Notes under the pieces: generated by a model
Told to the model about the DNA's origin: nothing
The model's input: only the letters and a program-made list of their open reading frames with translations
Databases searched by the model: none
Part shown: positions 18,707 through 28,481 of the stretch, in pieces
Layout: the number at the start of each line of letters is the position of its first letter
How positions within the stretch are numbered: the first letter of the stretch is position 1
From: Dissulfurispira thermophila
Lineage (GTDB): Bacteria; Nitrospirota; Thermodesulfovibrionia; Thermodesulfovibrionales; Dissulfurispiraceae
Direction: 5' to 3'
Assembly (NCBI RefSeq): GCF_014701235.1
Contig: NZ_AP022873.1
Span: 1,178,001-1,242,000, forward strand
DNA: 64,000 nucleotides
Made by a program: the position numbers and the translations under genes

Positions 18707-19723
18707 TTATAACACATGATAATTTATAATCGCTCCTTCCAACAACCCGTAGTCACTTACAATAACCTCTTTAATATTTAACACCTCCATAAAAATTAAT
18801 AAAATGAGAGTTCCCGGTATGATTATGTCAGCCCTTTCTGTCTCAAGTCCTTTTATTCTACCTCTCTCTTCGTGGTGTAATGCTATCAATCTTTTATAGA
18901 TTGCATTAATGGTATGAATAGAAATCCTATGTAAATGTATTATGTCTCCATCATATTTATTCATGTTCATATCTATAGCTGCTATTGTTGTGGCAGTGCC
19001 TCCTGTGGCAATAAGATTAAGCAGAGGGCAGGAAATGAGAAGTGAGAGGTTGCTGAATTTCTCAAGCAAAAATTTCTTTATCGTCATCAATTCATTAGGA
19101 GTAGGTGGGTCATGTTTAATGAAGCTTTCGGACAACTTTACAGCACCAATGGGGACACTGCCCATATTTAGTGAGGGGTTAATATTTCGGGATTCTGTAT
19201 TATTCTGCATTTTGTATTTCGCATTATAAAGTATCCATTCAGTACTACCACCACCAATATCAACTAATAAAAGAGGTAATATATTATTAAAATCAGGCAG
19301 TGATGAAATGATTCCTTTCAAGGTTAATTCTGCCTCTTTTTGTCCTGATATGATCTCTATATCTATTCCTGTATTTCTTTTAACATCAAACAAAAACTCC
19401 TCGCTATTATTAGCCTCTCTCAATGCACTTGTTCCAACAGCAATGATTTTTTGTACTCCATATTCTTCACATAGCTTTTTAAGTTTTATTATATATCTTA
19501 TTGATTTTTTTATATTCTCCTTATTAAGGGTGCCTGTTTTTTGCAGGTCCTTGCCAAGGCGGGTAACAGATCTGTCTGTTGTAATGCGGACAACATTTCC
19601 TCTCTTCATATATCCGACTAAAAACCTGATTGTGTTTGTCCCTATATCTATAACTGCAATAAGATCAGAATATATGTCTTTAGTATATTTTTTGGAAAAA
19701 TGCGATTGTCTCGCTGATAGCAT
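18707..19723 (-). CDS. Ppx/GppA-family phosphatase (338 aa)
   Basis: ASKHA-fold exopolyphosphatase / pppGpp phosphohydrolase family. Visible motifs: phosphate-1 loop AVIDIGTNTIRFLVG, TSALREANNSEEF, LLLVDIGGGSTEW, and IATGGTATTIAAIDM. It lacks the C-terminal HD domain of the 500-aa forms, so it is the short type. The start at ATG 19723 overlaps the end of proS by 44 nt; no nearer start codon exists before the first motif. Two loops are longer than usual and are encoded by heptad repeats (KYKMQNNTESRNINPSL and NLSLLISCPLLN). Whether it cleaves polyphosphate or pppGpp cannot be decided here. Confidence 0.9.
   Translation of the reverse strand: MLSARQSHFSKKYTKDIYSDLIAVIDIGTNTIRFLVGYMKRGNVVRITTDRSVTRLGKDLQKTGTLNKENIKKSIRYIIKLKKLCEEYGVQKIIAVGTSALREANNSEEFLFDVKRNTGIDIEIISGQKEAELTLKGIISSLPDFNNILPLLLVDIGGGSTEWILYNAKYKMQNNTESRNINPSLNMGSVPIGAVKLSESFIKHDPPTPNELMTIKKFLLEKFSNLSLLISCPLLNLIATGGTATTIAAIDMNMNKYDGDIIHLHRISIHTINAIYKRLIALHHEERGRIKGLETERADIIIPGTLILLIFMEVLNIKEVIVSDYGLLEGAIINYHVL
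19032..19052. repeat. Heptad array, word GAAATGA (3 units)
   Basis: GAAATGA, GAAGTGA, GAGGTTG within the Ppx/GppA gene, in the loop just before the conserved ATGGTATT motif. Short, but in 7-bp phase like the others. Confidence 0.55.
19202..19229. repeat. Heptad array, word ATTTTGT (4 units)
   Basis: ATTCTGC, ATTTTGT, ATTTCGC, ATTATAA within the Ppx/GppA gene, with looser copies (ATTCTGT, ATTTCGG) out to about 19183. It encodes a loop between the DIGGGST and SVPIGAVKL motifs. Confidence 0.7.
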
Positions 19724-21368
19724 TTTCTATAGAAACCCTCTTTATTTCCTTCGTACGACGGTCTTTTATTTCTATTTGATTATTTTTTAGATTTTTTTCT
19801 CCTATGATAATATGTACTGGTATTCCAATAAGATCAGCATCTTTGAATTTAATACCAGGTCTCTCATCCCTGTCATCTATAAGAACATCTATATCGTTTT
19901 CAATAAATCCTTGATAAAGCATTTTCACAACATCAAGTGTTTTATTGTCATTGATATTTATAGGAATTATCTCAATATCAAAGGGTGCTATACTTTTTGG
20001 CCATATTATACCATCTGCATCATGATTTTGCTCTATAGCAGCAGCAGCAATTCTTGCAGGACCAATGCCATAACTCCCCATTATTACAGGTTTTTCCTGT
20101 CCGTTTTTATCAAGGAAAACAGCATTCAGAGAAACTGAGTATTTTGTCCCAAGTTTAAAAATATTACCAATTTCAATGGCTTTTTCTATAATAATTGGGG
20201 TATTACATTTGGGGCAAAGGTCTCCTGTCTTTACTATATGGAGGTCATGCCACTCTGTCTTGAAATGAAGGTCAGGTTTTACACCTTTTATATGATAATC
20301 AATTTTATTAGCACCTGTTATATATGTTCCATTCTTAAGGCAAGAATCTGCAATCATTCTTATATTATGACCAATTGGCCCTATAAAACCTGCCTCAACC
20401 CCCAAGATAGAAGTTATTTCCTCTTTAGTTGCGGTCCTGAACTGACCGATTATCTTTGTGAGTTTTTTTTCATGCAGGTCCTGGTCACCTCGTATCAAGA
20501 CAAGAACAGGTCCTTTATTTGTCATAAATAAAAGGCTTTTAATAAAATAGGCAGGATTAATATTTAAAAATTCAGAGACCTCTTTTACTGTCCTTTTTTG
20601 AGGTGTATAGACCTCTTCATATTCCCATTCAGAGTCTTTAATATTAGATGAAATAGAATATGCAACTTCAATATTAGCAGTATAACCACATGAATTACAA
20701 ATAATAATTTCATCTTCGCCTGCCAGACTGGGTGCCATAAATTCATGAGCAGTTGCACCCCCCATCATTCCAGGGTCTGATTCAACCTGATAAAATTTAA
20801 GTCCACACCTATTGAATATCTTGTAATACGCATCAGCATGAAGTTTATAGCTTTTTTCAAGTCCTTCTTCATCTGCATCAAAACTATAACTATCTTTCAT
20901 TATAAATTCTCTTGTCCTTAATACGCCGCTTTTAGGACGGGCTTCGTCTCTTAATTTTGTCTGTATCTGGTACCATATCTGGGGTAACTGTCTGTACGAA
21001 CGAATTTCTTTTGATGCAAGCCATGTCATTATTTCTTCATGCGTCATCCCAAGACACATGTCCCTGTCTGTTCTGTCCTTTAAACGAAACATTTCATCCT
21101 TTATCTCATACCATCGTCCTGTTTTTTGCCATATCTCAGCAGGGTGGAGTATGGGCATAGATATTTCTTGCGCACCGATAGCCTCCATTTCTTCTTTAAG
21201 AATATTATTTATTTTATTCAAAACACGCCAGCCGAGTGGGAGAAATATATATAATCCAGATGCGAGCTGTCTGACATAGCCAGCCCTGAGCATAAGTTTG
21301 TGACTGATAGCCTCTGCCTCTGACGGAACCTCACGCATTGTAGGGATGAACATTTTAGAAAATCTCAT
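19680..21368 (-). CDS. proS: Prolyl-tRNA synthetase (562 aa)
   Basis: Class II aminoacyl-tRNA synthetase charging tRNA-Pro. N-terminal MRFSKMFIPTMREVPSEAEA and LASGLYIFLPLGWRVL are typical. Motif 2 includes SGVLRTREFIMKDSYSFD near residue 148. A bacterial-type editing insertion occupies about 225-400. Motif 3 is GSYGIGPARIAAAAIEQN near 431, and the anticodon-binding domain ends the protein. Length matches the bacterial form. ATG 21368 has AAGGAGG upstream. The 267-bp region before it may hold the promoter. Confidence 0.97.
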   Translation of the reverse strand: MRFSKMFIPTMREVPSEAEAISHKLMLRAGYVRQLASGLYIFLPLGWRVLNKINNILKEEMEAIGAQEISMPILHPAEIWQKTGRWYEIKDEMFRLKDRTDRDMCLGMTHEEIMTWLASKEIRSYRQLPQIWYQIQTKLRDEARPKSGVLRTREFIMKDSYSFDADEEGLEKSYKLHADAYYKIFNRCGLKFYQVESDPGMMGGATAHEFMAPSLAGEDEIIICNSCGYTANIEVAYSISSNIKDSEWEYEEVYTPQKRTVKEVSEFLNINPAYFIKSLLFMTNKGPVLVLIRGDQDLHEKKLTKIIGQFRTATKEEITSILGVEAGFIGPIGHNIRMIADSCLKNGTYITGANKIDYHIKGVKPDLHFKTEWHDLHIVKTGDLCPKCNTPIIIEKAIEIGNIFKLGTKYSVSLNAVFLDKNGQEKPVIMGSYGIGPARIAAAAIEQNHDADGIIWPKSIAPFDIEIIPININDNKTLDVVKMLYQGFIENDIDVLIDDRDERPGIKFKDADLIGIPVHIIIGEKNLKNNQIEIKDRRTKEIKRVSIENAISETIAFFQKIY

Positions 21369-21550
21369 GATAAATGCCTCCTTAAAAATAAATGGTCTAT
21401 CAATATATCATTAACAACATTAAAATGACAAATTCTAAGTAAAAATAAAGCCACATAGCAGTTTTCCCTAAAATTATTTTACATAATATATCTTATCGGT
21501 CATTTTCAATAAACATATATTGTTAATAACTTGTTATAAATTCGTTTAAT

Positions 21551-21570
21551 AATGCCTTTGCAAATGCATT
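21551..21570. promoter_or_regulatory. 20-bp near-palindrome upstream of proS
   Basis: AATGCCTTTGCAAATGCATT is symmetric except for one base pair. On the minus strand it contains TTGCAA, which can act as a -35 with a TTATAA -10 about 17 nt further on. It could be an operator for proS; no protein is implied by the sequence. The rest of 21369-21635 is AT-rich with no gene. Confidence 0.3.
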
Positions 21571-21635
21571 ATGGTTAGCTTTTATCAAAACTGTATAACT
21601 TATAGGCAGTTTAAAAAAGTTTATTCTTTAATGAG

Positions 21636-22886
21636 TTACAGATTATTTACAAGACTTCCTATGGCAACATCATTATCATATCCCAAAATGTTAATATTGA
21701 CAAGCATTCCCGGCACTACATCTTTCCTCTCCCTCGATACAACCTTTATGTAATTTTTAGTTGTGCCGATTATTTTTCCATCAATTTGTTCTTCTACTAC
21801 AATATCAAGGGTTTTACCTATATGTTTTTTGATAAATTCCTGTTTTTTAGTTACACCTATTTTTCTGAGAATAGATACTCGTTCTTTTTTTATTGTCCCA
21901 GCAACATGATATGGTAATTCTATTGCCTTTGTTTTAGGTCTTTGTGAATAAGGGAATATATGCAGATAAGAAAAAGCTATAGATTCAATAAGCTTTCTGG
22001 TATTATCAAATTCAGCCTGCCCTTCTCCTGGAAAACCAACTATCACATCTGTTCCGAGCGATATATCAGGGATTGCTTTAAGTATTTTTTCTATACCTGA
22101 AATATACTCTCTGGACAGGTAAGTTCTGTTCATGAGTTTTAGAATATTATCATCCCCGCTTTGAAGTGGTATATGAAGATGCCTGCATACTCGATCATCT
22201 TTAAGTAATTCGATAATTTCATCATCTATCTCTTTAACCTCAAGAGAGCTAAGTCTTATTCTTGGAATACTTGTATTTTTTAATATGGTTTTTAATAATA
22301 TTGAAAGTGATTTCTTTGGTTTTAAATCTAATCCATATGTTCCAAGATGAATGCCTGTCAGAACAATTTCTTTATACCCCATGGACTCATATAATTTAAT
22401 TTCGTTGATTACATCATCAAGCTCAACACTTCTTGACCTTCCCCTTGCCATTGGAATAGCACAATAACTGCATGAATAATTGCATCCGTCTTGTACTTTA
22501 ATTGCAGGTCTATGTCGTGACAAAGGCATAGGATTAAATGAAAATAAATTGCTTGAAGTTTTTTGAAATATTATATTGATAATATTAGATTTTTCACTAT
22601 TTTTAACTGTTTTTATATCACCTTTGATTTTGTTTAACTCTTCATTGTTCAGCTCAGCATAACATCCTGTTACTATAACCTTTGAGTTATTCTTTAAAGC
22701 CTTATTAATTAATTGTCTTGATTGATAATCAGCCTTTGATGTTACTGTGCATGTATTAATAACACATATATCTGGATTTTCTGATATATTAACTATTTGG
22801 TGTCCTGAATTATACAGAGCATATTCAATGCTCATGCTTTCTGCCTGATTAGTTTTACATCCAAGTGTTAAAATTGCTATCCTCAT
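21636..22886 (-). CDS. mtaB: tRNA t6A37 methylthiotransferase (416 aa)
   Basis: Radical SAM methylthiotransferase that adds a methylthio group to t6A37 of ANN-decoding tRNAs. N-terminal UPF0004 domain with LGCKTNQAES and INTCTVTSKAD for the auxiliary [4Fe-4S] cluster; radical SAM CNYSCSYCAIPMARG; C-terminal TRAM domain. The CKTNQAES signature separates it from MiaB. It lies 7 nt after miaB, so the two tRNA-37 modifiers are co-transcribed. Confidence 0.94.
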   Translation of the reverse strand: MRIAILTLGCKTNQAESMSIEYALYNSGHQIVNISENPDICVINTCTVTSKADYQSRQLINKALKNNSKVIVTGCYAELNNEELNKIKGDIKTVKNSEKSNIINIIFQKTSSNLFSFNPMPLSRHRPAIKVQDGCNYSCSYCAIPMARGRSRSVELDDVINEIKLYESMGYKEIVLTGIHLGTYGLDLKPKKSLSILLKTILKNTSIPRIRLSSLEVKEIDDEIIELLKDDRVCRHLHIPLQSGDDNILKLMNRTYLSREYISGIEKILKAIPDISLGTDVIVGFPGEGQAEFDNTRKLIESIAFSYLHIFPYSQRPKTKAIELPYHVAGTIKKERVSILRKIGVTKKQEFIKKHIGKTLDIVVEEQIDGKIIGTTKNYIKVVSRERKDVVPGMLVNINILGYDNDVAIGSLVNNL

Positions 22887-22893
22887 GTAAGAC

Positions 22894-24183
22894 TTAAACT
22901 ATTTCTCCTTCAAGAGAATGTCTGCGCGTACAAATAATTTTTACATTAACAATATCCCCAGTTTTTATGTCATCAGTAGCACTAATGTTTACTACTTTAT
23001 TTGTCCTTGTCCTGCCTGTAAATTTGGAAGGATTTTTTTCATTATGTCCTTCTATAAGAACTTCTTGAAGTATGTCTTTTAACTCTTTGTTTTTTTTCTC
23101 TGTTATCTTATTTTGCAATTCAAGGATTTCTGAAAGCCTTTCAGACTTAATATCATCGGAAAGATGTCCACTCATTAAAGACGCCTTTGTACCGGGTCTC
23201 GGAGAAAACTTAAAGGCAAATATACCATCAAATTCAATTTCTTTTAATGCCCTTACTGTGTCTTTATGATCCTCAACCGTCTCTTGAGGAAAACCAGCGA
23301 TAATGTCTGATGTTATTGCTATATCAGGTATTTCTTTTCTGAGTTTTTCTATTTTCTTGAGATAATCTCCATATGTATATTTTCTATTCATCAGAGTAAG
23401 AATCTTTGTTGAACCTGATTGGAGTGGAAGATGGATGTGCTCACAGACCTTGTCTAAATCCCTTATAGCAAATATAAGTTCATCAGAAAGATCCTTTGGA
23501 TGTGATGTAACAAAACGAATCCTTTTTATTCCTTTTATTTCATTTATCTCTTTGAGAAGTCCTGGAAAATCCATATCACTCTTGTATGAATTAACATTCT
23601 GCCCAAGAAGTGTAACCTCTTTGTAACCTTTATCTGCTAACACCTTGATTTCATTTATTATATTCTGACTCGCCCTACTCTTTTCTCTGCCCCTTGTATA
23701 TGGCACTATGCAATAACTGCAAAAATTATCACACCCATACATTATATTTACCCATGCCCTCACATTATCATTGCGATCAGCAGGGAGTTCTATTTCTGTT
23801 ATATAAGGGTTATCATCAAGAAAAACATGATTGGCTGTAAGATTAACTATATCCCTTAGTGCATTTATATTTTGTGGACCAAGCACATAATCCACATGCG
23901 AGGCCCTCTCAACGATGTTATTTCCTTCTTGCTGGGCAATACATCCTGCAACCACTATTGTTAAATCAGGCCTTCTTTTTTTGAGTTTCTTTATTCTTCC
24001 AAGTTCACTAAAGAACTTCTGCTCTGCCTTTTGCCTTATGCTACAAGTATTGAATATTACGAAATCTGCATCTTTAACATTGTCTGTTTTTTCATATCCT
24101 TCTAATTTCAATATCCCTGCCATTTTCTCAGAATCATGAACATTCATCTGACAGCCAAAGGTAGATATGTAGTATCGTTTCAT
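22894..24183 (-). CDS. miaB: tRNA i6A37 methylthiotransferase (429 aa)
   Basis: Radical SAM enzyme converting i6A37 to ms2i6A37. N-terminal YISTFGCQMNVHDSEKM and FNTCSIRQKAEQK hold cluster ligands; the radical SAM motif is CDNFCSYCIVPYTRG; a TRAM domain closes the protein (LIEGHNEKNPSKFTGRTRTN). Length and motif spacing are standard. First gene of the miaB-mtaB run, divergent from the promoter at 24287. Confidence 0.96.
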   Translation of the reverse strand: MKRYYISTFGCQMNVHDSEKMAGILKLEGYEKTDNVKDADFVIFNTCSIRQKAEQKFFSELGRIKKLKKRRPDLTIVVAGCIAQQEGNNIVERASHVDYVLGPQNINALRDIVNLTANHVFLDDNPYITEIELPADRNDNVRAWVNIMYGCDNFCSYCIVPYTRGREKSRASQNIINEIKVLADKGYKEVTLLGQNVNSYKSDMDFPGLLKEINEIKGIKRIRFVTSHPKDLSDELIFAIRDLDKVCEHIHLPLQSGSTKILTLMNRKYTYGDYLKKIEKLRKEIPDIAITSDIIAGFPQETVEDHKDTVRALKEIEFDGIFAFKFSPRPGTKASLMSGHLSDDIKSERLSEILELQNKITEKKNKELKDILQEVLIEGHNEKNPSKFTGRTRTNKVVNISATDDIKTGDIVNVKIICTRRHSLEGEIV

Positions 24184-24286
24184 AAGTTTCTTATCCCTTC
24201 AATCATTAATCCCAAAATTTTTATACAGAAGATTTTACATTACCCAGAGGCTTACTTAAACCCCTTCACAATTTAGGTTAAAATAA

Positions 24287-24295
24287 TGCTATAAT
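24287..24295 (+). promoter_or_regulatory. Extended -10 promoter, cut off from its gene by IS21
   Basis: TGCTATAAT is a perfect extended -10, with TTCACA 19 nt upstream as a weak -35. Removing the IS21 element would place the start codon at 26799 about 48 nt downstream of the -10, so this was probably the promoter of the coiled-coil gene. No other feature is seen in 24184-24329. Confidence 0.6.
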
Positions 24296-24323
24296 TTTAT
24301 CATAAATTATCTTGTGAAATAAA

Positions 24324-24329
24324 ATTAAG
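24324..24329. repeat. Left target-site duplication of the IS21 element
   Basis: ATTAAG directly before the left terminal TG; an identical ATTAAG follows the right end at 26779-26784. Confidence 0.8.
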
Positions 24330-24441
24330 TGTAGATTGTCAACACATTTGACCCCTTTTATGCAAATAAAATTGACCCCCTTTTGCCGTTAAAAACGGCA
24401 CTATTTGATTTCTTAACTTTTCTGCCCTTCTTCCAATCCAT

Positions 24442-25190
24442 TCAATTTGCCTTCTTCAATTTGTTCTTCAGTCTGTAGCTTTCTCCACTTATATAGAATA
24501 TGCTTGCATGATGCACAACTCTGTCTATTATGGCTGAGGCTACAACAGGGTCTTCAAATACCTTTCCCCATTCGTCAAAGTTGTAGTTGCTTGTAAGGAT
24601 TATTGAGCCTTTTTCGTATCTCATTGAGATGAGTTGAAACAGGAGATTTGCCTGCTCTCTCGTTATCGGCATGTAGCCCAGTTCATCTATTATCAGCAGG
24701 TGGAGCCTTGAGTAAAAGAGGAGTCTTTCTACAAGGTTTCCCTGTCTCTTTGAGAGCATGAGGTCTTCTATGAGTCCCTGGGCTGTCATAAAGAGCACCC
24801 TGAGCCTTGCTGTGCATGCCTTTATGGCAAGCCCTACGGAGAGATGGGTTTTGCCTACCCCGGAGGACCGAGGAATATCACATTTGCCTTTTGAGCTATG
24901 AATTCAAGGCTGCTGAGCTTTATTACTTCTTTGTCTCTGAGGCCCGGCTGGAAGCTGAAGTCAAATTCCTCAATGGTCTTTATGTAGGGAAGTCTGCTCT
25001 TTGCCATCTTTGCCTTTATTGAGCTTTCTGTCTTCCTCTTTACCTCTGCCTCAAGTAACAGGGCAAGGTATTCTTCATATCTGAGGTTGCTCTTTGATGC
25101 CCTCTCTGAGAGGTCTCTGTAGGCAGTTATCATGCCTTTGAGCTTCAATGACCTCATGTGACTCTCTATCTGTCTGTTCAGCTCTGTCAT
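24442..25190 (-). pseudogene. istB: istB helper ATPase, frameshifted in the Walker A run
   Basis: IstB is the AAA+ ATPase that assists IS21 transposition. The N-terminal half (MTELNRQIESHMRSLKLKGM to NVIFLGPPG) and the C-terminal half (VGKTHLSVGLAIKAC to YRLKNKLKKAN) lie in different frames. At 24855-24858 the coding strand has GGGG where GGGGG would restore GPPGVGKTHL. Walker B reads LLIIDELGY. Restoring the one G gives a full-length protein of about 250 aa. Confidence 0.9.
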
Positions 25191-26677
25191 GCCAGAACCT
25201 CCTTTTCCATAACCCTGTATGCTGAAAGGGGTCTCGTTATGTTAATGGATCGTGCAATACAGGGGTTGTTTATGTTCTCTATTAGAGGTTCTCCAGGGGT
25301 CTTGCTTTTAAGAAGCCTCTTTATGCTGTTTTTGTGGTATGAGTCGCATTCAATGCACTCCTTCATGGCGGCTGTTATGTCCTCGGCAGTGTAAATCTCT
25401 GTGAGTTTCAGTATCTCTTCTATATGCCAGTACATGTTGGCACTGACTGTCTTCTTTAAGCCTTCTATGAAGACCTCTCCCTGCTGTTTGAATGCCTCTT
25501 TGAATCTTTTAAGAGTTTCAGACCTGTATGCCCCTTTCCTCTCCCTATATTCCCTGTTGAGCTGTTCATGTTCTGGATGTACAGGCCTTTTGTGCCTGTC
25601 ACTTACCCTTATGTCATGTTCTGCTATGATACTGCCATCCATTGAATAGACCTTAAGGGTCTTTCCAAAAAGGGTCTCTATCTTTACCTGCCTGAGACAA
25701 TGCTTCATGGGCACAGGGTATAATGCACCAGCCCAGCTTATGTAGCCGTCATTCGTTACGCTCCGTATCTCCTTCGGGAAGATTTCAGCAGGCTCTACCT
25801 CAGGTATCGGTCTTAGAAGAGGTTTTTCATCACGCATGAACCTCTCTTCAGGGCTCTCTCCGAGGTCACTGTGTGTCCTTTTATTGTATCTTTCTGTAAA
25901 GTCATACAGAAGTCCATCAAACCGTGCAATGCCTTCTACCTCAAGCCCCTTGAGAAGATGCTCCTGAATGTAATAAAAGGGCCTCTCTACCTTCCCCTTT
26001 GTCCTTGCCCGATAGGGTCTGCACGGGACTGTATCAATACCATAAAGTCCGCAGAACCTCAAAAACTCATCGTTATACCGAATAACACCGTTGTTGTTGT
26101 GAGCAATGACCATCTGTCTGGGATTGTCTATAACAATCTCTTCAGCAATGCCCCCAAAATACTCTATTGCACTCGCTATCGCCCTGATTATATCCGCTGT
26201 GGTGATGCTTAAGGAACTGCAATAATATTTCTTCCTGCTGTAGCTTAAGATTATCTCATGGATGTAGACCTTTACAGGTCTGCCATTTACAGGAAGCATC
26301 CATTCCTTCCAGTCATACTGCATCTGTTTGCCAGGGAGGTCTCTACCCTCGTTGTTGCAGGGTCTTGACCCGTTCTCCTTCCCTTATCCCTGACAGATAA
26401 CGATGCACAGAGGAAAGAGAGCCTCCGTAGCCCTGTTCCTTGAGCTCATTGTATATCCTCGTGCCAATGAAGCCCTTTTGAGCATTTCCTTTATCACTTC
26501 CTCATAAGGGTCAAGTAGCCTTTCATACTGCCTTGCTTTGAATTGCGGAGGTTCATCCTTCCTCAGATACTTCCTCACCGTGTTCCTCGATAGCTTCAAC
26601 TGCCTCGCTATCCCCTTAATGGTCTCACCCTTCTGCCTTAATACCCTTACCTGCTGCCACTTATACATGCTTATCAC
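25187..26677 (-). pseudogene. istA: istA transposase, with three single-base losses
   Basis: IS21 DDE transposase. The N-terminal helix-turn-helix (GIARQLKLSRNTVRKYL) and the catalytic part (QYDWKEWMLPVNGRPVKVY onward, with VIDNPRQMV and FRPYRARTKGKVER-like segments) are in the same frame, but 26324-26480 is shifted. Reading the DNA, one missing G at each of three places (AAAAGGGCTTC, CGAGGGTAG, CCTGGCAAAC) restores KRGFIGTRIYNELKEQGYGG through to KQMQYDW. The start is GTG 26677 or ATG 26668. Confidence 0.88.
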
Positions 26678-26778
26678 CCCTTCTTCTCCTTTCCCTGTTT
26701 ATTTGAAAGGAGATTATAGTATTGCAGGGGGTCATTTTTATATGCCGATCAGGGGTCAATTGTATTTTACGATCTACA

Positions 26779-26784
26779 ATTAAG
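26779..26784. repeat. Right target-site duplication of the IS21 element
   Basis: ATTAAG, matching 24324-24329. It also forms part of the leader of the coiled-coil gene (ATTAAG then GATGGAGGATAATA before ATG 26799). Confidence 0.8.
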
Positions 26785-26882
26785 GATGGAGGATAATAAT
26801 GCCTACTGTAGAAGAAAGAGTTGATAGTCTTGAGGCAATATTAGGACGATTTATTATACATACTGACGTCTCTTTGAAAAGA

Positions 26883-27119
26883 TTTGAAGAACAAGCAGAG
26901 AGAGACAGACAAGTTTTTCATGAAGAGATGAAAAAGTTTGAAGAACGAGCAGAGAGAGACAGACAAGCCTTTCGTGAAGAGATGAAAAAGTTTGAAGAAC
27001 GAGCAGAGAGAGACAGACAAGCCTTTCGTGAAGAGATGAAAAAGTTTGAAGAACGAGCAGAGAGAGACAGACAAGCCTTTCGTGAAGAGATGAAAAAGTT
27101 TGAAGAACGAGCAGAGAGG
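26883..27119 (+). repeat. 54-bp tandem repeat encoding an 18-residue coiled-coil unit
   Basis: Four units of FEERAERDRQAFREEMKK plus a partial fifth, with the 54-bp copies nearly identical in DNA. Diverged copies continue beyond the IS256 element at about 28535-28760. Eighteen residues equals one heptad plus one hendecad, a spacing compatible with a continuous coiled coil. Confidence 0.9.
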
Positions 27120-27161
27120 ATGATATACTATTTTTAGTTGAAACTTGAAAGAGTGGCTCCC

Positions 27162-27179
27162 CCGTGGCATAATCCACGG
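27162..27179 (+). other. Hairpin in the transposase leader
   Basis: CCGTGG-CATAAT-CCACGG, a perfect 6-bp stem about 35 nt before the transposase ATG, inside the element just after its left repeat. Such leaders in IS elements can reduce translation from read-through transcripts. Confidence 0.5.
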
Positions 27180-27213
27180 TAACCAAAAAACATTTTAAAG
27201 AAAGGAGCCACAT

Positions 27214-28481
27214 ATGAAGGATAGCACAAGACAGAGGAAAAAAGTAATCAGAGGTATAGAGGAGGCATACGGCAGGCAATGGGTAGTAGAGCAGATGTAT
27301 CGGATATTAGCAAGGGGTAAGCAAGGATTTGACTCACTTATGATGGAGATGGGAAGGATGGTAGCAGAGGCAATAATGTATATAGACAGGGAAGAGACAG
27401 CAGGGCCTGAGTATAAACCATTTTGCCCTAACATATATAAATGGGCAAGTCAGCCTGGCTCAGTATATATAGCAGATCAAAAGGTGCGTGTAGAGAGACC
27501 TCGACTTCGTGGCAGGCAGGGGAAATACAATTAAAGAGTTATAAGAGAATGAAAGAACCTGATGGATTTTCTGAAGAGCTTTTGGCAAAGGTATTAAGGG
27601 GCATATCGTGTCAGAAGTATGCTGAGACAGTAATAGAGGCAGCGCAGGCATTTGGAGTATCACCGAGTTCAATATCGAGGCATATTATAGAGGCAACAGG
27701 GAAACAACTCAAAGAATTCAAGGAGAGGTCGTTGTCTGATTTTAGAGCCTTTGCCATATATCTTGACACAATACATCGAGCAGGTGAGGCATTTATAATT
27801 GCATTAGGAATAGACACAGAGGGTAAGAAGATGCCATTGGGATTCTGGCAGGGGGCGACAGAGAACCATGAACTATGCGAAGAACTGCTTGCGGACATAG
27901 AAAGGAGGGGATTAAAACTAACAAAGAGAACAATTTGGGTAACAGATGGGGGCAAGGGAATAATCAAGGCATTAAGGGACAAGTTTGGCAAGAAACTTCT
28001 ACATCAGCGTTGCACCATACATAAAGACAAGAACATACAGAAGCATCTTGCCAAGAGATATAGAAAAGAGGCACATCGGAGGTTTAAAACAGCATTGGAA
28101 CAGAAAAGCTATGAAGATGCAAAAGAGATGCTACTTGAAATGGAGAAATGGCTCAGGGGAATCAATGAATCAGCAGCAGATTCACTTTTAGAGGCGATAG
28201 AGGAAATACTTACGCTGCATCGGCTGAAAGTCCCTGAATTACTAAGGAAGACGCTATGCTCAACGAATCCAATAGAGAGCATGTTTTCAATGGTAAGGGA
28301 TGCAGAGGGTAATATTAAGAGGTATCGTAATAGCAGGATGAAACAGAGATGGCTTGCCTCTGTATTACTGTATTGCGAAAAGAGATTCAAAAGGGTTAAT
28401 GGGTATACCTCAATTCCTGATGTCATCAGGAATATTGAGGCATTAGAGGAAACAGGTGAAACTGTAAAAGTAGCAGCATAG
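27214..28481 (+). pseudogene. IS256-family transposase, frameshifted by one G
   Basis: Mutator-type DDE transposase. The N-terminal part (27214-27534) ends VERPRLRGRQG then goes out of frame; the rest runs in the next frame from EIQLKSYKRMKEPDGF to the end. The break is at CAGGGGAAATA (27517-27527); a fifth G restores the frame. Catalytic residues are visible in AIYLDTIHRAGE, WVTDGGKGI and STNPIESMFS. A clear AAAGGAG precedes ATG 27214. Apart from the shift the protein looks intact, at about 422 aa. Confidence 0.88.

Larger units (their letters stand above)
24330..26778 (-). mobile_element. IS21-family insertion sequence, 2449 bp, with 6-bp target duplication
   Basis: Left end TGTAGATTGT and right end (reverse complement) TGTAGATCGT form the terminal inverted repeats. 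Both ends carry further internal copies of a TTGACCCC-type word, as IS21 elements do. The ends read TG...CA and are flanked by ATTAAG on both sides. Inside, on the minus strand, are istA then istB with a 4-bp overlap. Both genes carry frameshifts, so the element as written is not autonomous. Confidence 0.9.

Noticed and set aside
21369-21635. T-box or other riboswitch before proS
   Set aside because: No specifier loop, TGGNACCGCG-like box or terminator/antiterminator pair is visible.
25187-26677. Programmed frameshifting in istA
   Set aside because: Three separate shifts at ordinary G runs, with no slippery heptamer or stimulatory structure seen; IS21 istA is normally one frame.
26883-27119. 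CRISPR array
   Set aside because: The 54-bp repeats are contiguous and translate to a coiled coil without spacers.
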